Position numbers and translations under genes: made by a program. The notes below the pieces were generated by a model, which saw only the letters and a list, made by a program, of their open reading frames with translations, did no database searches and had not been told where the DNA came from. A stretch of 16,587 bases of DNA from Polaromonas sp. (GTDB lineage: Bacteria; Pseudomonadota; Gammaproteobacteria; Burkholderiales; Burkholderiaceae_C): NCBI GenBank assembly GCA_028292345.1, contig JAQGMN010000005.1, positions 1 through 16,587 of the forward strand, read 5' to 3'. Of the stretch, positions 13,357-16,587 are shown piece after piece; within the stretch, counting starts at the first letter, position 1, and each line of letters begins with the position of its first letter.

Positions 13357-13400
13357 TTTTTGATAGCAAATAAAATGCACGAAATATGACCGATCGATTT
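13357..13400 (+). repeat. degenerate copy of the dispersed intergenic repeat
   Basis: TTTTGATAGC is followed, after AAAT, by AAAATGCACG and AATATG. This parallels TTTTGATAGC...AAAATGCACG...ATATTG of the copy at 14152-14204 and has the same orientation. The right half of the repeat is missing or eroded. It is the most diverged of the four copies. Confidence 0.35.
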
Positions 13401-13600
13401 TTAAAAAAACAAGAGTTTTATTGTTTTAATTAGTAATAAGACTAATTGTGCAAAAACACCATAAGTTACATTGATACTTATAGTTACTATTTATGCCAAT
13501 TTTTTTCTTGTAGAGCTTTGTGTTTAGAGAACCAAAAACCATTTGTAAGAATTTGTGTAAACTTTTATTTTGTTTTTAGAAGAAATCTGTAGCCCAGGAG

Positions 13601-14151
13601 AAAATCCATAAAGCAAGGCTGCTTTTGGGCATGGAAATGCCAGAGAAAGGTTTTTTTGAACTGGCGATTCAGTCGTGCGAAAGCGCTGACCTGCCCGTAA
13701 GAAGCGATGCGGCTGAAGTGCCGTTCCTCCCGGCACCTGCGCAAAAGAGGGTTCAGGCACCGCCGAGAGGGATGACAGGCGCAGCGTTCGTGGCAATCGC
13801 GACATGAACCTGTGAAGGCAGGCTTTGAGCGGCTGACCACATGAATGTCTTACCTCGCCTGGGCATCAGGTTCACGCCGGCTGAGACGTCAGGCATGAAT
13901 CAGAAAATGAGCGCGAGCAAGAGTTGTCCGGCAATGCCGGTCCATGTCAATGAGGCATTTCGACAAGGATGCCTTGACGTGAAAAACTGGGCGTTGGGAA
14001 TGCACGCCCTCGGGCGTTGAATGGTCAAGAGCGTTGGCAGCGAGGCGCGCTCAGCGGCGAATAAAGAATGCCTGTTCCTATTCAAATTACCTTGCCGCAT
14101 CCGGGCAGTGGCAACAAAAAAACCCGACCGCCTACAAATTTTTAACTATTA
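13601..14151. other. normal-GC stretch without a recognisable gene
   Basis: About 550 bp of ordinary composition lie between the AT-rich tract and the thioesterase gene. Open frames of 60-93 codons exist on both strands (for example 13524-13805 and 13565-13840 minus, 13625-13807 plus). They overlap one another, lack ribosome sites and match nothing I recognise. The sequence has two short hairpins, CCGGC/GCCGG (13928-13940) and CAAGG/CCTTG (about 13964-13976). A decayed gene is possible, but no parent can be named. Confidence 0.5.
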
Positions 14152-14204
14152 TTTTGATAGCTGAAAATGCACGCCCATATTGCGGAAAGTGCGGTTTTAT
14201 TCAC
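14152..14204 (+). repeat. dispersed intergenic repeat, copy 3
   Basis: TTTTGATAGCTGAAAATGCA is followed by CGCCCATATTGCGGAAAGTG and a T-rich end. It shares the TTGATAGCT...GCACg..ATATTGCG framework with the copies at 3674-3727 and 6374-6435, in the same orientation. It lies immediately past the thioesterase stop, again at a gene 3' end. A run of seven T on the minus strand at 14123-14117 lies further downstream. Confidence 0.6.
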
Positions 14205-14208
14205 TAAA

Positions 14209-14631
14209 TCAGCCTTCGATATGCTGGCGCATCCAGTCCGGCAGGGTTTTTGCCTTTTGCGCAGGAAAATCCACCCAAATCGTGGTCGCGCCGCCGGCGG
14301 CACAGATGACGCCGGGATGTTCCGCCCGTTCCATCGTGGCCCAGCTTTCAAAGGTCGTGCGGCCCGGGTCGCTGACGTACATCTTGATCAGCACGTCGCC
14401 CGGGTATTCGAGTTGCTTGTAGAAGTTGCAAAACGCATTGACGATCACCGGCCCCTCGCCCTGCGGATCAGGCTGGCAGCCAATGGCATACATCCAGTCG
14501 ATGCGGATGGTTTCCATGTAGCGGAAGTAGGTGCCATTGTTCAGATGCCCCATGGCATCCATGTCGCCCCAGCGGATGGCAATGCGCATTTCATGAACCA
14601 ATTTCTTCTTCTCGGGAATTTCTATTTTCAT
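14209..14631 (-). CDS. hotdog-fold acyl-CoA thioesterase (4HBT/YbgC family)
   Basis: This 140-aa protein begins MKIEIPEKKKLVHEMRIAIR. The signature 'IRWGDMDAMGHLNNGTYFRY' (residues 19-38) contains the catalytic aspartate region of 4-hydroxybenzoyl-CoA thioesterase-like enzymes, which hydrolyse acyl-CoA to free acid and CoA. The rest fits the single hotdog domain, with the 'YKQLEYPGDVLIKMYVSDPG' strand, and its length is normal. The ATG at 14631 is chosen by homology to this N-terminus, because longer readings run into the upstream gene. The ribosome site is weak. The start is 23 nt after the EamA transporter stop on the same strand, so the two are probably co-transcribed. The substrate is unknown. 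The sequence resembles the FcbC/YbgC branch and not the TesB type. Confidence 0.88.
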   Translation of the reverse strand: MKIEIPEKKKLVHEMRIAIRWGDMDAMGHLNNGTYFRYMETIRIDWMYAIGCQPDPQGEGPVIVNAFCNFYKQLEYPGDVLIKMYVSDPGRTTFESWATMERAEHPGVICAAGGATTIWVDFPAQKAKTLPDWMRQHIEG

Positions 14632-14654
14632 GATCCAGTCTGTGGTGAAGAGGC

Positions 14655-15557
14655 TCAGCGGTGAGCCCTGATGGAAGCCAGGATACCGAAAGTGAACAGT
14701 GCGCAGGCACCGAACTGGCCCGGTGTCGGCCAGTGGCCATCCCAGGCAAAAGAATACAGCAACGCAAACAGCGTTTCGCTCACGATGAGCTGGCCGCACA
14801 GGCTGGCGCTGAGCCGCTGGCTGGCGACATTCCATAAAATCGTCGCCAGCCAGGTCGAGCCAAAACCAGCGGCTACGCACAGCAGCACAAAGCGCATGGA
14901 GTCGCCACGCGCCGCCAGTGCCTGCATGCCGGAACCGGCGGCAAGCCACAGGAGCAATGCGCCCAGGCCGGTGGCCAGGCCCAGCCAGTTGGCCCAGTCG
15001 GTGGCGTTGACTTCAGGATGGCGCTTGAGCCAGGCTGAATTCAACAGCGCAAAAACTGTCCAGCTCAGCAGCGACAACAACGCATAGCCCATTCCCCGCC
15101 AGAAATGAAGCCCTGCGCCGTCGGACAAGACAGGGGTGGATGCCATCATGAGCAGGAGCCCGGCCCCCGTCAGCGCCAGGCCCGGCAACAAGGCAGCCCA
15201 GCGCAGGCGGTGCGGTTTGCCCAGCAGCATGACCCACAGCGGAATCGTGCCGATGACAAGCGAAGGCATTTCGGTGCCGGCATCGCGAACCGCCATCACC
15301 AGGAGCAAGTAATAACCGCTGAACCCCAGCACGCTCATGCCGAGCGCGGACATTAGCTGACGCAGCGTTGGCAAACGCCGCCGGCCGAGCCCGAACAGCA
15401 TGACAAGCGCCGCCACCAGGCCATACACAGCAAAACGGCCGGAAGTCAGGTCCACCAAGGAATAGCTTTCGGGACCCATTGACAACATGCGGGGTGCCAC
15501 AAACACCAGTCCCCATAACGCACCGGCGGCCAGACCGGAAAGAATTCCGGTCAGCAA
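14655..15557 (-). CDS. EamA/DMT-superfamily transporter
   Basis: This 300-aa integral membrane protein has about ten hydrophobic segments in two repeats of five, as in EamA (RhaT/RarD-like) transporters. The N-terminus 'GLAAGALWGLVFVAPRML' and the second-half 'SLLSWTVFALLNSAWLKRHP' are typical of family members. The first residue is encoded by TTG at 15557, with AAGGGA about nine bases upstream. No in-frame ATG lies nearer to that site. These proteins export or import small metabolites such as amino acids, nucleosides or sugars across the inner membrane. The substrate cannot be told from sequence. The gene precedes the thioesterase in a likely two-gene operon. Confidence 0.85.
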   Translation of the reverse strand: MLTGILSGLAAGALWGLVFVAPRMLSMGPESYSLVDLTSGRFAVYGLVAALVMLFGLGRRRLPTLRQLMSALGMSVLGFSGYYLLLVMAVRDAGTEMPSLVIGTIPLWVMLLGKPHRLRWAALLPGLALTGAGLLLMMASTPVLSDGAGLHFWRGMGYALLSLLSWTVFALLNSAWLKRHPEVNATDWANWLGLATGLGALLLWLAAGSGMQALAARGDSMRFVLLCVAAGFGSTWLATILWNVASQRLSASLCGQLIVSETLFALLYSFAWDGHWPTPGQFGACALFTFGILASIRAHR

Positions 15558-15715
15558 TTGATCGCATCCCTTGACCCGGATGATTCCGTTTCCAGTTCAT
15601 CCTGTTTCAAGCGCGATGACGCGAACACCGCCTCGGCATGTCCAAGCGCGGCCGTGACCGGGTGGTTGATGTGAAAAAGGTATGAAATCACGAGCAGGTC
15701 AGCCAGAAAAACCAT
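15551..15715 (-). CDS. possible 54-aa small protein overlapping the transporter start
   Basis: An ATG frame at 15715 encodes 54 residues beginning MVFLADLLVISYLFHINHPV, with a hydrophobic N-terminal third and a polar, acidic C-terminus. It ends with TGA at 15551, overlapping the transporter's TTG start by 7 nt. That arrangement would suit translational coupling. No clear ribosome site precedes the ATG and no family is recognised. It may be a small membrane peptide, a leader peptide or a chance frame. Confidence 0.3.
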   Translation of the reverse strand: MVFLADLLVISYLFHINHPVTAALGHAEAVFASSRLKQDELETESSGSRDAINC

Positions 15716-15866
15716 ATTTCGCAGCCAGGAAACCGCGACGCGCCAAAAGGCTTTTGCCGGAAGGGATCGTCACTGGCGCGACATAGCCTGATAAATTCGT
15801 ACGCATACTCAATAAAAAGCCCTGTGCGGACGCCTCTGAATTTGGAAATGCCAAAAGCGGACGACT

Positions 15867-15895
15867 GTTTTGCACCGCAATTCACGACATAAAAT
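15867..15895 (+). promoter_or_regulatory. possible promoter of the ETF-QO gene
   Basis: TAAAAT at 15890-15895 resembles a -10 box. GTTTTG about 17 bp upstream is a poor -35. Transcription would start near 15902, giving a leader of about 50 nt before the ATG at 15953. This is a weak consensus match offered only because a promoter is expected here. Confidence 0.25.
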
Positions 15896-15952
15896 CGCCG
15901 CAAACCACACGGCCGACAACTTCCATCCAATCATTATCAGCGAGTGCCACCG

Positions 15953-16587
15953 ATGCAAGCCCAAGAAATCCTGACCCAATTCGGCCCCCGCGAGTCCATG
16001 GAGTACGACGTGGTCGTGGTCGGCGGCGGGCCGGCCGGGCTGTCCACCGCGATCCGCCTGAAGCAGCTCGCCGCCGAGCACGGCACCGAGCTGTCGGTGG
16101 TCGTGCTCGAAAAGGGCTCCGAGCCCGGCGCGCACATCCTCTCGGGCGCGGTGATGGACCCCAAGGCCTTGACCGAACTGATTCCCGACTGGAAGGCGCT
16201 GGGCGCGCCGCTCAACCAACCTGTGACCGCCGACGAGGTGCTGTTCCTGAGCGAAAACGGCGCGACCAAGACCCCGGCCTGGCTGGTGCCCGACTGCTTT
16301 CACAACGAAGGCAATTACGTCATCAGCCTGGGCAACGTCACGCGCTGGCTTGGCGCCCAGGCCGAAGCGCTGGGCGTGGAGATCTTTCCCGGCTTTGCCG
16401 CCGCCGAAGTGCTGTACAGCGAAACGGGCGCCGTCCTGGGCGTGGCCACGGGCAATCTGGGCGTGGGCAAGGACGGCGAGCCCACGGACAACTTTCAATT
16501 GGGCATGGAGCTGCACGGCAAGTACACGGTGTTTGCCGAAGGCTCGCGCGGCCACCTGGGCCGCCAGCTCATTGCCCGCTTCAAGTT
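15953..16587 (+). CDS. electron transfer flavoprotein-ubiquinone oxidoreductase (partial, N-terminal part)
   Basis: The first 211 codons are present, and the gene continues past the window edge. ETF-QO passes electrons from reduced electron-transferring flavoprotein, fed by acyl-CoA dehydrogenases, to the quinone pool at the inner membrane. The FAD-binding motif 'YDVVVVGGGPAGLSTAIRLK' is at residues 18-37. It is followed by 'VVLEKGSEPGAHILSGAVMD', 'WLVPDCFHNEGNYVISLGNV' and 'VFAEGSRGHLG', all strongly typical of the family. The C-terminal iron-sulfur domain lies outside the window. The ATG at 15953 gives the usual short lead (MQAQEILTQFGPRESMEYD), with a weak GAG upstream. It is divergent from the transporter/thioesterase pair. 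Identity as ETF-QO is secure, while its role in fatty acid or amino acid oxidation is from family knowledge. Confidence 0.95.
   Translation, partial: MQAQEILTQFGPRESMEYDVVVVGGGPAGLSTAIRLKQLAAEHGTELSVVVLEKGSEPGAHILSGAVMDPKALTELIPDWKALGAPLNQPVTADEVLFLSENGATKTPAWLVPDCFHNEGNYVISLGNVTRWLGAQAEALGVEIFPGFAAAEVLYSETGAVLGVATGNLGVGKDGEPTDNFQLGMELHGKYTVFAEGSRGHLGRQLIARFK

Larger units (their letters stand above)
13125..13555. repeat. inverted repeat pair enclosing about 400 bp of AT-rich DNA
   Basis: CAAATTCTTACAATG (13125-13139) recurs inverted as CATTTGTAAGAATTTG (13540-13555). Thirteen bases match exactly, and the remainder matches after a one-base gap. The interval contains a small ORF (13197-13325). 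In AT-rich DNA such matches can arise by chance, so the biological meaning is uncertain. Confidence 0.35.
12866..13600. other. long AT-rich non-coding region upstream of the chitinase-like gene
   Basis: About 735 bp are strongly A/T-dominated, in sharp contrast to the GC-rich flanks. The region holds long A and T runs, stop codons in every frame and no gene longer than about 43 codons. The chitinase-like promoter must lie here. Such tracts often bind H-NS-type silencers, and they can also mark recently acquired DNA. Hairpins, an inverted repeat and a small ORF inside it are listed separately. Confidence 0.75.

Noticed and set aside
13524..13840. Overlapping 91-93-codon minus-strand frames and a 60-codon plus-strand frame
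   Set aside because: They overlap in different frames, cross the boundary into the AT-rich tract, have no ribosome sites and show no recognisable family.

Overview
The window is high-GC DNA typical of a betaproteobacterium of the order Burkholderiales. It most resembles the Comamonadaceae (Polaromonas, Rhodoferax or Variovorax type). The evidence is the codon use, the look of the SCOT, ETF-quinone oxidoreductase and carboxymuconolactone-decarboxylase-like proteins, and a short dispersed intergenic repeat built around TTGATAGCT / TTCAATAGCT that I associate with that family. The organism assignment is an inference, since no rRNA or marker gene is present.

Layout, left to right. (1) 105-178: tRNA-Gly(CCC). 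(2) 330-3479: a MarR regulator converges on a two-gene 3-oxoacid CoA-transferase operon (scoA-scoB, minus strand). That operon diverges from a PAS-LuxR regulator, which in turn converges on a ribosome hibernation factor (HPF family). (3) 3760-6372: a peroxide-defence block. Catalase and a carboxymuconolactone-decarboxylase-like protein lie in one minus-strand operon. They diverge, across 125 bp containing a possible OxyR site, from an AhpD-like CxxC protein. (4) 6440-11103: a compact five-gene minus-strand biosynthetic operon. In order of transcription it encodes a type III polyketide synthase, a SAM methyltransferase, an FAD-dependent oxidoreductase, an acyl carrier protein and a ketosynthase. 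The genes overlap by 4 nt or sit 14 nt apart. This is the most interesting system in the window. By analogy with the Streptomyces srsABC operon it probably makes a methylated, oxidised phenolic or quinone lipid. The ACP/ketosynthase pair is an unusual extra that may supply or modify the acyl starter. (5) 11441-12865: a secreted GH18 chitinase-like enzyme with two C-terminal chitin-binding modules. It sits next to about 740 bp of markedly AT-rich DNA with tandem hairpins and inverted repeats, then about 550 bp of normal-GC DNA with no recognisable gene. (6) 14209-15715: a hotdog-fold thioesterase and an EamA-type transporter, probably co-transcribed, with a small overlapping upstream ORF. (7) 15953-end: the N-terminal part of ETF-ubiquinone oxidoreductase, cut by the window edge.

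How the genes fit together. ScoAB, ETF-QO and possibly the thioesterase belong to central acyl-CoA and ketone-body metabolism. The catalase/CMD/AhpD-like block looks like a peroxide-response unit. The type III PKS operon is a self-contained secondary-metabolite or membrane-lipid pathway. I saw no insertion sequence, integrase, CRISPR array or phage gene. All functional statements rest on motif recognition by eye, and no database search was run.
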